Part shown: in pieces, positions 48,248 through 60,804 of the stretch
Numbering within the stretch: the stretch's first letter is position 1
Layout of the letters: each line of letters starts with the position of its first letter
Assembly: GCA_015075555.1 (NCBI GenBank)
Contig: JABTUD010000002.1
Location: 1,302,001 to 1,366,000, forward strand
Reading direction: 5' to 3'
Origin: Thermoflexaceae bacterium
GTDB taxonomy: Bacteria > Chloroflexota > Dehalococcoidia > Tepidiformales > Tepidiformaceae
Length of the DNA stretch: 64,000 nt
Notes under the pieces: model-generated
The model's database searches: none
What the model was told of the DNA's origin: nothing
What the model saw: only the letters and a program-made list of their open reading frames with translations
Translations under genes and position numbers: made by a program

Positions 48248-49042
48248 TCAGCGTCTCCCCGGCCCGGTAATGCTCACTCCGCCATCTACCGGAAGCACCA
48301 CCCCTGTGATGTAGCGCGCCTCATCGGACACCAGAAAGAGGGCCGCGTGGCCGACATCCCAGCCCGTTCCCTCCACACCGAGAGGCGAGGCCCGCCGCCG
48401 CTGTTCGCGCAGCTCTTCCGGCATCCCGCCGGCGTAGACCATCGGCGTGTAGACGGGCCCGGGCGCAATGCAGTTCACGCGAATACCCTGGTGCGCGTGG
48501 TCGATTGCCATCGCCCGCGTCAGCGAGATGACCGCGCCCTTCGACGTGGCGTAGGGCGTGAGCCGTGAAGGGCGCATGGCCGCGATCGAGGAGATGTTCA
48601 CTATCGCGCCGCCGCCGCCCACCGCCATTGCCGGGACCGCGTGCTTGCTCGCCAGCATCATGCTCTTCACGTTCACGCGCATCACCAGGTCCCAGTCCTC
48701 CTCGCTCACATCCACGACTGAACCGGCTATGCCGATTCCCACGTTGTTGTCGAGGATGTCGAGCCGCCCCCACTTCGCCACTGCCAGTTCCACCATGGCC
48801 CGGCAGTCAGCGTCGCTGGTGACGTCGGCCGCCATCGCCTCCACCCCGGCCGTGGGGTTCTCCGCCAGGATCATGCGCCGCGTGGCCTCGGCGGCGCTCA
48901 GTTTGCGGTCGACCAGAAGCACCCTGGCCCCTTCCCGCGCGAAGAGGATGGCCGCCGCCCGCCCGTTGCCGATGCCCTCATCGAGCTGCGAGCCGGCGCC
49001 TGTCACGATCGCCACCCTGCCCTGCAGTCTCCCTGCGCTCAT
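48248..49042 (-). CDS. Short-chain dehydrogenase/reductase (SDR)
   Basis: 264 aa. VAIVTGAGSQLDEGIGNGRA (same EGxGNG insertion as the SDR at 20447), LDNNVGIGIAGS, NISSIAAM, catalytic YATSKGAVISLTRAM, and ITGVVLPVDGGVSI. NAD(P)-dependent oxidoreductase; substrate unknown. The two SDRs are paralogs kept on opposite strands. Confidence 0.88.
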   Translation of the reverse strand: MSAGRLQGRVAIVTGAGSQLDEGIGNGRAAAILFAREGARVLLVDRKLSAAEATRRMILAENPTAGVEAMAADVTSDADCRAMVELAVAKWGRLDILDNNVGIGIAGSVVDVSEEDWDLVMRVNVKSMMLASKHAVPAMAVGGGGAIVNISSIAAMRPSRLTPYATSKGAVISLTRAMAIDHAHQGIRVNCIAPGPVYTPMVYAGGMPEELREQRRRASPLGVEGTGWDVGHAALFLVSDEARYITGVVLPVDGGVSITGPGRR

Positions 49043-49470
49043 GGATCGAGGCCTCCCTTCGGTGTCAGCGCGCGTAGCCTACACCGTTGGCGCCGTGGTG
49101 GGGCGTGCCCGGGGCCGCGGCCCGCAGAGGCTGCGCGGGGGAGCGGCGTCGACCTGAACGCGCCTCGCGTCCTTCCACCTTGCCTCACCCCCGGGGGGCA
49201 GGAGGAAGTCAGCCACCCGGGCGTTCTGCCATGCATCACGGGCGCCGCCCGGAAGGCGCCAGTCAGCATTCCCCGGGCCCTCCACCTCAGTCTTTGAGGT
49301 GCGAACCGCCGCATCTTCGGGGCCAGGAGCGCATGCCATCGTGAGACCGGCGGTCCCCCCGCGGGGCGCCGATCGGCCGTTCCTGCGCCGGGCGTGTGAC
49401 ATGCGCCACTCGGAGATGCGGGGCCGCCCGCGAACGATTGCGCCAATCCTTTCCTCGGAGGCACTTTCCC
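49043..49470. other. 428-bp stretch without a gene
   Basis: Between the divergent SDR and capsid-like genes. GC-rich, with only shadow reading frames that lack conserved sequence. I see no tRNA, repeat array or terminator. TCGGAGGC near the end is the ribosome-binding site of the capsid-like gene. Confidence 0.6.
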
Positions 49471-50358
49471 GTGGCGCTGACACTCGTCGAAGCCAGCAAG
49501 CTCAGCACCGATACGCTCCTCGCGGGCGTCATCGAGACCATGGCGCAGGAGAGCCCCGTTCTCCAGCGCCTGCCGTTCATCGAAATCGTTGGCAACGGCC
49601 TCGCTTACAACCGCGAGAACGTTGCCCCTACCGCCGCCTTCTACGACGTCGGTGATACCTGGGCCGAAAACACCCCCACGTTCACGCAGGAGTCGGCGAG
49701 CCTGCGCATCATGGGCGGCGACGCCGATGTCGACAACTTCCTCAAGGCCACGCGCTCGAACATCCAGGACCTGGAGGCCGCGGTCGTCCAGCTCAAGGCG
49801 CGCGCCGTCCAGTCGCTCTTCGACGACACGTTTGTCAACGGCGATACGGGCGCCGACCCGAACAGCTTCGACGGCATCGAACTTCTCTGCGGCGGTGGTC
49901 AGAGCGTCAGCATGGGCGTGAACGGCGATTCGCTCAGCCTGGAGAAGCTCGACGAGCTCGTGGACCGTGTGCGCGGAGGCAAGCCTCACCTGCTGCTCAT
50001 GAGCCGCCGCAGCCGCCGTTCGCTCAACGTTCTTGCCCGCACTTCGGGCACCTTCCTCGAAGCGGACCGCGACGAGTTCGGCGGCATGGTGCAGTTCTAC
50101 GACGGCATCCCCATCGGCATCTGTGACTACATCGGCGATGCCGCCACCGTGGGCACGAGCAGCGACTGCAGCACCATCTACGCCATGCAGTTCGGCGAAG
50201 GCGGGCTCTGCGGGCTGACGGCCCCGGGCGGGCTCACCATTGAGCGGGTGGGCAGCCTGGAGACGAAGGACGCATCGCGCATCCGCGTGAAGTGGTACGC
50301 CGGGCTGGCGCTGTTCAACTCCGTGAAGCTGGCGAAGCTCGTGGGCGTGCGGCCCTAG
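49471..50358 (+). CDS. Orphan phage major capsid-like protein
   Basis: 295 aa from GTG 49471 with GGAGG nine bases upstream. The pattern ETMAQESPVLQRLPFIEIVG, GLAYNRENVAPTAAFYDVGD, RIMGGDADVDNFLKATRSNI then a mid domain FDGIELLCGGGQSVSMG and end IRVKWYAGLALFNSVKLAKL fits HK97-fold major capsid proteins and resembles the SU10/DUF5309 group. No protease, portal or terminase gene adjoins it; the neighbours are an SDR and a mini LuxR. Could be a domesticated capsid, a gene-transfer-agent component, an encapsulin-like shell or a prophage remnant. Family call moderately sure, role open. Confidence 0.7.
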   Translation: MALTLVEASKLSTDTLLAGVIETMAQESPVLQRLPFIEIVGNGLAYNRENVAPTAAFYDVGDTWAENTPTFTQESASLRIMGGDADVDNFLKATRSNIQDLEAAVVQLKARAVQSLFDDTFVNGDTGADPNSFDGIELLCGGGQSVSMGVNGDSLSLEKLDELVDRVRGGKPHLLLMSRRSRRSLNVLARTSGTFLEADRDEFGGMVQFYDGIPIGICDYIGDAATVGTSSDCSTIYAMQFGEGGLCGLTAPGGLTIERVGSLETKDASRIRVKWYAGLALFNSVKLAKLVGVRP

Positions 50359-50434
50359 CGCGGCTGCCACCTGAAGGCTCATCGTTGGGGGCAGGAGCAA
50401 TCCTGCCCCTTTCCTCTGCCCGCGGGCGGCCCCC

Positions 50435-50653
50435 TCAGCCGACGCAGCAGTGGCGGTGCGATTCCGCCCAGCGCACGAGCGCCGGGATGTCGTGCGTGTG
50501 GGTCTTCTGGTGCAGGTGCTTCACGTGGGTGCGGGCGGTGCTCTCCGTCCGGCCCGTCTCCATGGCGAGGGCCGTTACGCGAAGCCCGGCCACGAGCATG
50601 CGCAGTACCTCGCGCTCGGTTGGGGTGAGCTGTTCGCAGGTTGAGCCCGGCAC
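50435..50653 (-). CDS. Stand-alone LuxR-type HTH mini-protein
   Basis: 72 aa. QLTPTEREVLRMLVAGLRVT, ALAMETGRTESTARTHVKHL, HQKTHTHDIPALVRWAESHR and CC near the end: only the LuxR HTH, as in the island gene at 9000. Faces the capsid-like gene tail to tail; the ABC exporter starts 168 bases away on the other strand. Probably a local regulator. Confidence 0.7.
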   Translation of the reverse strand: MPGSTCEQLTPTEREVLRMLVAGLRVTALAMETGRTESTARTHVKHLHQKTHTHDIPALVRWAESHRHCCVG

Positions 50654-50736
50654 GAATCAAACCTCCGCCCGGTTCGTGGTGAGATGGTAACGCGCCGGCC
50701 TTTCGTTTGCGAGGTAAGCGGGGTTACGCGCAATCC

Positions 50737-50763
50737 ATTCGTTTTCTTGAACGAATTTCAAGA
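50737..50763. promoter_or_regulatory. Overlapping palindromes before the ABC exporter
   Basis: ATTCGTT-TTCTTG-AACGAAT (50737-50756) and TCTTGAA-CGAAT-TTCAAGA (50745-50763) are perfect 7-bp inverted repeats that share sequence. They lie 10-30 bases upstream of the promoter, as operators or mutually exclusive RNA hairpins do. Confidence 0.5.
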
Positions 50764-50769
50764 TGTACC

Positions 50770-50797
50770 TTGATTTTCTTCAGGTTAGCATTAAGAT
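50770..50797 (+). promoter_or_regulatory. Promoter of the ABC exporter operon
   Basis: TTGATT (50770-50775), 16-base spacer, TAAGAT (50792-50797). Transcription start expected near 50804; ATG 50821 has GGGGG upstream. Confidence 0.55.
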
Positions 50798-50820
50798 ATG
50801 AGTCAACCAGGGGGCAACGT

Positions 50821-51738
50821 ATGGCCATTCTCGACATCCACGACCTGACCAAGCGCTACCGCAACGGCACCCTCGCCAACGATCGCATCTCCCTGGCGCT
50901 TGAACCGGGCGAGATCTACGGCCTCCTCGGGCCCAACGGCGCGGGCAAGACCACCCTTGTGCGCCAGGTCCTGGGGCTCCTCAAGCCCACCGCCGGGACC
51001 ATAACCCTCGATGGCGTGGATCTTGTGGCCGACCCCGGCTACGCGCGCGCGAACATCGGCTTCCTGCCGCAGGGCCAGTTCGACATGCAGGCCGTCCACG
51101 TCGATGAGCTCATCTACCTCATCGGAAAGCTCCGGGGGCTGCCCGCGCGGGAAGCGCGCAGCCGCACCGAAGAGCTCATCGAGCGGCTTGAGCTCGGCCC
51201 GTTCCGGAACACGCAGGTCCATTCCGCTTCCGGCGGGGTGCGGCGGCTGGCGGGGTTCGCCACGGCGATCATCGCCCGCGCCCGCCTTCTAGTGCTCGAT
51301 GAGCCCACGAACGACATCGACCCGGTCCGCCGCCAGCAGCTCTGGAGCATGATCGACGAGCTTGGCAACGAAGGGAGCACGGTCCTCCTCGTCACCCACA
51401 ACCTCGCCGAGGCGGAACGCGTCATCGACCGGCTGGCCATCATCGATCACGGCCGTATCCTCAGGGAGGGGTCGCCCGCCTCGTTGCGGACGGTTGTGAC
51501 CGACCGGCTGCGGCTCGAGATCACGGCTGCCGGCCCCTACGCGCCGCACCCGGCCCTCAGCGCAGACGGAGGCCCCAACGCCTACTTCCTGGATGAGGGC
51601 GACCTCCCGGCGGTGAGCCACTGGCTCACCGGGCTGCGCAACGAGGGTGTCATCCTCGACTTCCGCATCGGGCCGCCCACGCTCGACGACATCTACACCG
51701 TGACCGTGAACGGGCCCGTTCCGGAGGCGGTGGCATGA
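50821..51738 (+). CDS. ABC-2 type exporter ATPase
   Basis: 305 aa. Walker A LLGPNGAGKTTLVRQV, Q-loop GFLPQGQFDMQ, signature-like SASGGVRRLAGFA (LSGG replaced by ASGG), Walker B RLLVLDEPTNDIDP, switch His LVTHNLAEA. An added C-terminal domain is typical of drug/lipid/bacteriocin exporters. Its stop overlaps the first permease ATG by four bases. Confidence 0.9.
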   Translation: MAILDIHDLTKRYRNGTLANDRISLALEPGEIYGLLGPNGAGKTTLVRQVLGLLKPTAGTITLDGVDLVADPGYARANIGFLPQGQFDMQAVHVDELIYLIGKLRGLPAREARSRTEELIERLELGPFRNTQVHSASGGVRRLAGFATAIIARARLLVLDEPTNDIDPVRRQQLWSMIDELGNEGSTVLLVTHNLAEAERVIDRLAIIDHGRILREGSPASLRTVVTDRLRLEITAAGPYAPHPALSADGGPNAYFLDEGDLPAVSHWLTGLRNEGVILDFRIGPPTLDDIYTVTVNGPVPEAVA

Positions 51739-52472
51739 GGTCCGCCCGCCAGTTCGTTGACCTTGTGCGGCTGAACCTCCTCATGAACCGGAGCGAGATC
51801 TGGTTCATCGGCATGGTGCAGGTGGTATTCACGGTGAGCTTCGTGCTCGGCTTCGGCTACTTCCTGAAGCCCATTTCGGAGAGGCAGGCGCTCTTTCTCA
51901 CCACCGGCGTTGCCACGAATGGCATTGTGATGGTGGCCCTCGTCGGCCTCCCGAGCATAATCTCGCAGGGGAAGGCCGAAGGGCGGCTCGACTACTTCCT
52001 CACCCTCCCGGTGAGCCGCGAGCTGTATCTCGGCGCCCAGGTCGCCTACGTCGCCCTCACGGCCCTGCCGGCGGTCGTGTTCGCGGTCTGGTTCGGCTCC
52101 TGGCACTACGGCCTGGCACTGAGTATCAGCCCGGCCGTTGTCGTGGTGACGGCGCTGGGGGTGCTCTCGCTGGCAGGGGTGGGCATCGCTGTCGGAACGC
52201 TCTCATCGATGCCGCAGCTGACCAACGCGCTCACCAACCTCATCACCTTCTACGTGCTCCTCTTCGCCCCCATCCTCATTCCGAGGGAGCAGCTTCCTTC
52301 CGTGCTCGAACACCTCTCGGTGGTCATGCCGCCCACCTACGCCGCGGACGCCATGCGCGGGGCGCTTACCGACCTCCCCGGCACGCACCTTGTGCGTTCG
52401 CTCTGGGTGATGGCCAGTTTCACCGTCGTCTCCCTGGCCATCAGCGCCGCCACCATCCGCAGGAGGGGTTAG
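51735..52472 (+). CDS. ABC-2 type exporter permease 1
   Basis: 245 aa with six transmembrane helices. LPVSRELYLGAQVAYVALTA and LTNLITFYVLLFAPILIPRE are shared, nearly unchanged, with permease 2. Start ATG overlaps the ATPase stop (ATGA). Probably forms a heterodimer with the second permease. Confidence 0.88.
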   Translation: MRSARQFVDLVRLNLLMNRSEIWFIGMVQVVFTVSFVLGFGYFLKPISERQALFLTTGVATNGIVMVALVGLPSIISQGKAEGRLDYFLTLPVSRELYLGAQVAYVALTALPAVVFAVWFGSWHYGLALSISPAVVVVTALGVLSLAGVGIAVGTLSSMPQLTNALTNLITFYVLLFAPILIPREQLPSVLEHLSVVMPPTYAADAMRGALTDLPGTHLVRSLWVMASFTVVSLAISAATIRRRG

Positions 52473-52476
52473 CCCG

Positions 52477-53214
52477 GTGAAGACAGCGCGCCAGTACGTG
52501 GACCTGGTCAGGCTGGAGTTCCTGATGAACCGCCCCTACATCTGGATGGGCATGATGATCCAGCTGGTGATGACGGTAGGGCTCATCTGGGGTTTCGGGT
52601 TCTTCATCCCCAGCATCACCGAGATGCAGGCCCTCTACCTCACGAGCGGGGCAGCCACGCAGGCGGTGGTGACCATGGCGCTCATCATGCTCCCGCAGAA
52701 GCTGGCCCAGGAGAAGGCTGAGGGTACCTTCCACTTCTTCCTCACCCTCCCCGTGAGCCGCGAGATGTACCTCGCCGCCCAGCTGACGGTGGTGGCTATC
52801 ATGGCCGTCCCCGGCATCGTACTGGCGGTGGCGCTGGGCGCCTGGCACTACGGCATCCCCATCGAGCCGGGCGCGGCCGTCCTGCTGGTGGTGCCGCTGG
52901 CGGTGCTGTCGCTGGCGGGCGTCGGCGTGGCCATCTCGGTGCTTTCGCCCTGGCCCCAGGTGACGAATGCGCTCACCCAGCTCGCCATCTTCTACGTCCT
53001 GCTTTTCGCGCCAATCATGTTCCCGAAGGAGCAGCTTCCCGGGCTGCTCCAGGACATCTCGATCGTCATGCCCCCGTCGTACGCCGCCGACGCCATGCGG
53101 GCGACCCTGACTAACCTCCCCGGGACCGAGCTCGGCAAGTCGTTGGCCGTGATGGCCGGCTTCGCCGTGGTCTCGATCGTGGCGAGTGCGATCACGGTGC
53201 GGAGGCGGGGCTGA
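52477..53214 (+). CDS. ABC-2 type exporter permease 2
   Basis: 245 aa, the same length as permease 1 and clearly its paralog (LPVSREMYLAAQLTVVAIMA; LTQLAIFYVLLFAPIMFPKE; MPPSYAADAMRATLTNLPGT). GTG start four bases after the first permease. With the ATPase it forms a heteromeric exporter. A GC-rich hairpin follows. Confidence 0.88.
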   Translation: MKTARQYVDLVRLEFLMNRPYIWMGMMIQLVMTVGLIWGFGFFIPSITEMQALYLTSGAATQAVVTMALIMLPQKLAQEKAEGTFHFFLTLPVSREMYLAAQLTVVAIMAVPGIVLAVALGAWHYGIPIEPGAAVLLVVPLAVLSLAGVGVAISVLSPWPQVTNALTQLAIFYVLLFAPIMFPKEQLPGLLQDISIVMPPSYAADAMRATLTNLPGTELGKSLAVMAGFAVVSIVASAITVRRRG

Positions 53215-53244
53215 GGGTCACGCTACGCGGATCCCCCTGGTCCG

Positions 53245-53281
53245 GCGGGAGGGTGCTGGCCCCATACCCGGCCCCTCCCGC
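53245..53281 (+). terminator. Hairpin after the exporter operon
   Basis: 9-bp stem GCGGGAGGG / CCCTCCCGC, 19-base loop, no U tract. A possible factor-dependent or weak terminator. Confidence 0.4.
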
Positions 53282-53373
53282 ACCCCGGGTCATGATGCCC
53301 GGGAGACCCATCGCGGGCCCTCGCCGCCGAGCGCGTAGACGCCCCTGCCATATAAGATGCGTTACGGCCCACC

Positions 53374-54564
53374 ATGAGAATCGCGCTCGTCTCCGCCTAC
53401 GACATCGCCGTGCCGAGCGGGGTAAACGCCCACATCGGCCATCTTGCCGAGGAGTTCCGGGAGCGGGGCCACAGCGTCCGCATCTTTGCCCCGGGCTCGC
53501 GCCGCTACGATGCCGGGCCCGGCACCACCCTCATCGGCTGGACGGTGCCTATCCCTTCGGGCGGCTCGCTGGCGCGGATCACGCTCGCGCCCGGGATCTA
53601 CGGCCGCGTGAAGCGCATCCTTGCCCAGGAGTGCTTCGACGTCATCCACCTGCATGAGCCGCTGGTGCCGGCCCTGCCGCCCGTCTTCCTGCGCCATTCG
53701 AAGTCGATCAATGTGGGCACCTTTCACGCGGCCCACGATGGCGGCAGCTTCATGTATTCGGCCAACCGGCCCCTGCTGCGCTCGTGGGCGCGCCGCCTCC
53801 ACGGGCGCATCGCCGTTTCCACCGCTGCCGCCGAGATGATCAGGCGCTACTTTCCCGGGCATTACGACATCATCCCGAACGGGGTGGATATCGACCGCTT
53901 TGCGGCCGAGATCCCGTGCCCGGAGAACGCGGCCGCGGCCCGGCCCTACATCCTCTTCGTCGGGCGCTTTGAAGAGCGCAAGGGCCTGCCTGTCCTGTTG
54001 CAGGCGTTCGCGCTTCTCAAGGAACGCCGCCCCGAGCTCAGCCTGGTGGTTGTGGGCGAGGGCGCGCGCCGCAAGCACTACGAGGACTGGGTGCGCCAGC
54101 ACCGCGTGCCCGATGTGCATTTCGCCGGCTACGTGCCGGGAGAGGTGCTGCCCGCCTACTACCAGCACGCCACGGTCTACTGCGCACCGAACACGGGCAA
54201 CGAATCGTTCGGCATCGTCCTGCTCGAGGCGATGGCCGCCGGCGCCCCCGTCGTGGCTTCCAACATCGATGGCTTCGCGGCGGTCATCAACGACCCGCTG
54301 GGCGACGCCCCGGAGGCGCTGTTCGACGCCGAGGGCCGGGCCGCCGTGCTCGTGCCGCCAAGCGATCCCGCCGCCCTGGCCGCAGCGCTTGAGAGCGTGG
54401 CAACGACACCCGCCCTCCGCCGCAGCATGGCGGCCGCCGGGCTCGCGCGCGCGCCAAGCTTTTCGTGGCCGCGTGTGGCCGAGCGCATCCTTGCCTACTA
54501 CGAGCGCCTGCTGGCACGGTATGGGCCCGCTCCGCCAGCGGGAGCGGGCGAGTCAGCAGATTAG
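53374..54564 (+). CDS. Glycosyltransferase family 4, PimA-like
   Basis: 396 aa. IALVSAYDIAVPSGVNAHIG then HLAEEFRERGHSVRIFAPGS; donor-binding VGRFEERKGLPVLLQAF, VGEGARRKHYEDW, and the EX7E-type NTGNESFGIVLLEAMAAGAP. It looks like a GDP-mannose-dependent lipid glycosyltransferase (phosphatidylinositol mannosyltransferase type). Membrane-surface enzyme, GT-B fold. TAAGAT at 53353 is a candidate -10. Confidence 0.87.
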   Translation: MRIALVSAYDIAVPSGVNAHIGHLAEEFRERGHSVRIFAPGSRRYDAGPGTTLIGWTVPIPSGGSLARITLAPGIYGRVKRILAQECFDVIHLHEPLVPALPPVFLRHSKSINVGTFHAAHDGGSFMYSANRPLLRSWARRLHGRIAVSTAAAEMIRRYFPGHYDIIPNGVDIDRFAAEIPCPENAAAARPYILFVGRFEERKGLPVLLQAFALLKERRPELSLVVVGEGARRKHYEDWVRQHRVPDVHFAGYVPGEVLPAYYQHATVYCAPNTGNESFGIVLLEAMAAGAPVVASNIDGFAAVINDPLGDAPEALFDAEGRAAVLVPPSDPAALAAALESVATTPALRRSMAAAGLARAPSFSWPRVAERILAYYERLLARYGPAPPAGAGESAD

Positions 54565-54656
54565 CCGGGGTTAACACATCAAACCCCGGGTCGTGTAATA
54601 TCCCTACGCTCCCCCGAGGCCAGTCGCGTGGGCGAGCGTCCCGGAGGGAGGGGACG

Positions 54657-58285
<3,629 letters not shown>

Positions 58286-58286
<1 letters not shown>

Positions 58287-59875
58287 TGCCCCGGGTGCTT
58301 TCAGAAGACGAGATCAGCGAACAGGTTTCGACCTACGAAGCGGAGCTTCGACAGGGGATGGGCCTGCCCGCCCGCAACGCGCGGCACTTCCGCCGCCCCG
58401 TGGAGCTGCCATTCACGAAGGAGGAGCGCGACAAGGTCACCATCCTCTTCGGTGGGCTCACGCGCACGCACGACTACGTCCTGCGCGCCGCCACCGAAGG
58501 GCTCGGCTACCGCGTCCTCGACCTGCCCACCCCCGACAATGAAGGGCTCGCCGTGGGCAAGGAGTTCTGCAACCGCGGCCAGTGCAACCCCACCTACTAC
58601 ACCGTCGGGAACCTGGTGCTTTACCTGCAGCGCCTGCGCGCCGCCGGCGAGACCGACATCGAAAAGCGCTACGTCTTCATCACGGCGGGCGCCTGCGGCC
58701 CCTGCCGCTTCGGCATGTACGAGAGCGAGTACCGCAAGGCGCTTACCGATGCGGGGTTCGAGAACTTCCGCGTCCTCATCTTCCAGCAGACGGGCGGGCT
58801 CGAACAGAACGGCGTCCTCGGCGGAGGAGCAAAGAACGACGGCTTTGTGCTCGACGCCTCCTTCTTCCTGGAACTGCTCCGTTCAATCATCGCCTCCGAC
58901 ATCGTCAACACCATGGCCCAGCGCATCCGCCCCTACGAACTCGAGCCGGGCATCACCGACCGGGCGCTGCAGAAAGCCCGCGACCACCTCGCCGACACCT
59001 TCCGCAACCACCACTCCGTCTGGATGGCGCTCAGGCGCATCCAGAAGACCTTCGACGCCATCGATGTCGACTACACCCGCATCCGCCCCAAGGTGAAGAT
59101 CACGGGCGAGTTCTGGGCCCAGACCACCGAGGGCGACGGCTCCTACAGGCTCCAGTCGTGGCTGGAATCTGAAGGAGCAGAGGTCATCACCGAGCCGGTG
59201 GGCACGTGGATCGACTACATCCTCTGGAGCGGCCTGACCCGCGCCCGCGACGGCCTCGGCATTCGCAAGGGCACGCGCAAGCGGCTGCTCACCCTCTGGG
59301 TTGCTGCCTGCCTCTACAAGAGCTTCTACAACTTCTACCGCTCCGCTCTCACCTTCCGCACGGAACCGCTCGTCTCCCAGCAGAAGCTGGCGAAGTACGC
59401 GGGCGACTACTACAACGTGCGCATTGGCGGCGGCGAAGGCCACATGGAAGTCGGCAAGCACATCGTTGCCACGGTCCACAAGAAGGCCCACATGGTGACG
59501 TCGATCAAGCCCTTTGGCTGCATGCCCAGCACTCAATCCGACGGGGTGCAGTCGAAGGTGGTTTCGGACCTGCGCGACAGCGTCTTCATCCCCATCGAGA
59601 CATCGGGCGACGGCGAAGTGAACGTGAAGAGCCGGGTCCAGATGAAGCTGTACGAGGCGAAGCTGAAGGCCCGCGATGAGCTGCAGGCCGTGCTCGACAG
59701 GCACGGCGTTACGATCGAGGACGTGCAGGAGTACGTTCGCCGCCACCCGAAGCTGCGCCGCCCGATGCAGGCGCTCCCGCACGAGCACACGGGCACCGCC
59801 GCGAACTTCGTCGCCAGGGTGGCGCCCGCATTCCAAAGAAGGAGCGTTCGGCCTGGCGCGCGCGGGTCGAGGTAA
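58286..59875 (+). CDS. HgdB/DUF2229-like partner of the activase
   Basis: 529 aa, ATG sharing a base with the activase stop. Cys groups KEFCNRGQCNPTYYTVGNLV (about 93), ITAGACGPCRFGMYESEYRK (about 133) and KPFGCMPSTQSDG (about 410) could bind one or two Fe-S clusters, as in 2-hydroxyglutaryl-CoA dehydratase and double-cubane cluster proteins. No CoA-specific motif is clear. It should receive electrons from the activase. The reaction is unknown; benzoyl-CoA-type reductase, dehydratase and small-molecule reductase are all possible. Confidence 0.82.
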
Positions 59876-59937
59876 GCGCCGGGGGCAGTAGCCAGCCCTC
59901 CGGCCCATCATTGCCGTGGGCGCACCCTCACGAGTCT

Positions 59938-59960
59938 GAGCCGCGAGCGTGAGCGAGCGG
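59938..59960 (+). repeat. Dispersed REP-like repeat, copy 2, within a hairpin
   Basis: Same 23-bp sequence as 20286-20308. Here CTGAGCCGC and GCGGCTCAG flank the core (59936-59965), giving a perfect 9-bp stem. May act as transcript end between the dehydratase and nitroreductase genes. Confidence 0.75.
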
Positions 59961-60016
59961 CTCAGAGGGGCACGGCCGTATAGTCGCAACACACCAACAC
60001 GGACGAGGGGGCAACC

Positions 60017-60697
60017 GTGGCCGCCGGACCGGACCCGGGATTCTTTCAGACCATCTACACGTCCCGCGCGCTTCGGCGCTTCAAGCCCCTTCCCGTCCCC
60101 GACGAGGTCCTGTTCCAGGTCCTCGATGCCGCCATCCGCGCCCCCTCGGGCCAGAACGCCCAGGACTGGCGCTTCCTCATCATCACCGACCCCGCAACAA
60201 AGTCGAAGCTCCAGGAATGGGCCCTCGAAGGCTGGGGCCATTACCGCGCGCGCTTCGGCGACGATGCCGCCATCGATGCCCTTCCCCGGTCGCAGCGCCT
60301 CTCCCTGCGGAGCGTGGAGCACCTCGCCCACCACCTCGCCGAAGCGCCCGTGCTCATCCTCGTCCTCGGGCTTGCGGGAAGGCATTCCACCCCCGGGGGC
60401 AGCGCCTTTCCCGCCGTGCAGAACCTGCTGCTCGCGGCGAGGGCCCTCGGGCTCGGGGGCTCCATCTTCAACCTCCCGCTCGGCCGCCGCGAAGAGCTGC
60501 ACGAGCTGCTCTCCATCCCTGCGAACAACCAGGTCTACTGCCTCATCCCCCTGGGCTACCCGGCCGACCGGCAGGGCCCGGTGCAGCGAAAGCCCGTCGC
60601 CGAAGTGGTATTCGACAACCGCTTCGGCGAGCGCTGGGCCTTCGCCGAAAAGCAGCCTCCGGAGGGCTGGCAGGAGCGCTGGCTGCGCCCGGAGTAG
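60017..60697 (+). CDS. Nitroreductase-family FMN oxidoreductase
   Basis: 226 aa from GTG 60017 with GAGGGGG in the leader. FFQTIYTSRALRRFKPLPVP then APSGQNAQDWRFLIITDPAT (FMN-binding), and SAFPAVQNLLLAARALGLGG with IPLGYPADRQGP near the end. NAD(P)H-dependent reductase of nitro, quinone or related compounds. Substrate unknown. TATAGT at 59979 may be its -10. Confidence 0.88.
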   Translation: MAAGPDPGFFQTIYTSRALRRFKPLPVPDEVLFQVLDAAIRAPSGQNAQDWRFLIITDPATKSKLQEWALEGWGHYRARFGDDAAIDALPRSQRLSLRSVEHLAHHLAEAPVLILVLGLAGRHSTPGGSAFPAVQNLLLAARALGLGGSIFNLPLGRREELHELLSIPANNQVYCLIPLGYPADRQGPVQRKPVAEVVFDNRFGERWAFAEKQPPEGWQERWLRPE

Positions 60698-60804
60698 AGC
60701 ACGAGGCGTGGGCCGGCCCCGCGCCCTGGCCCCGGTGCAAAGTCCCGGCCCAAACGTGCCGACAATCATTCCAGGACGGTCAGCCGCCCGCGGAGACAGG
60801 CGTC

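Noticed and set aside
49079-49483. 134-codon minus-strand frame between the SDR and capsid-like genes
   Set aside because: Low-complexity Arg/Pro/Gly translation, overlaps the capsid start region and has no ribosome-binding site.
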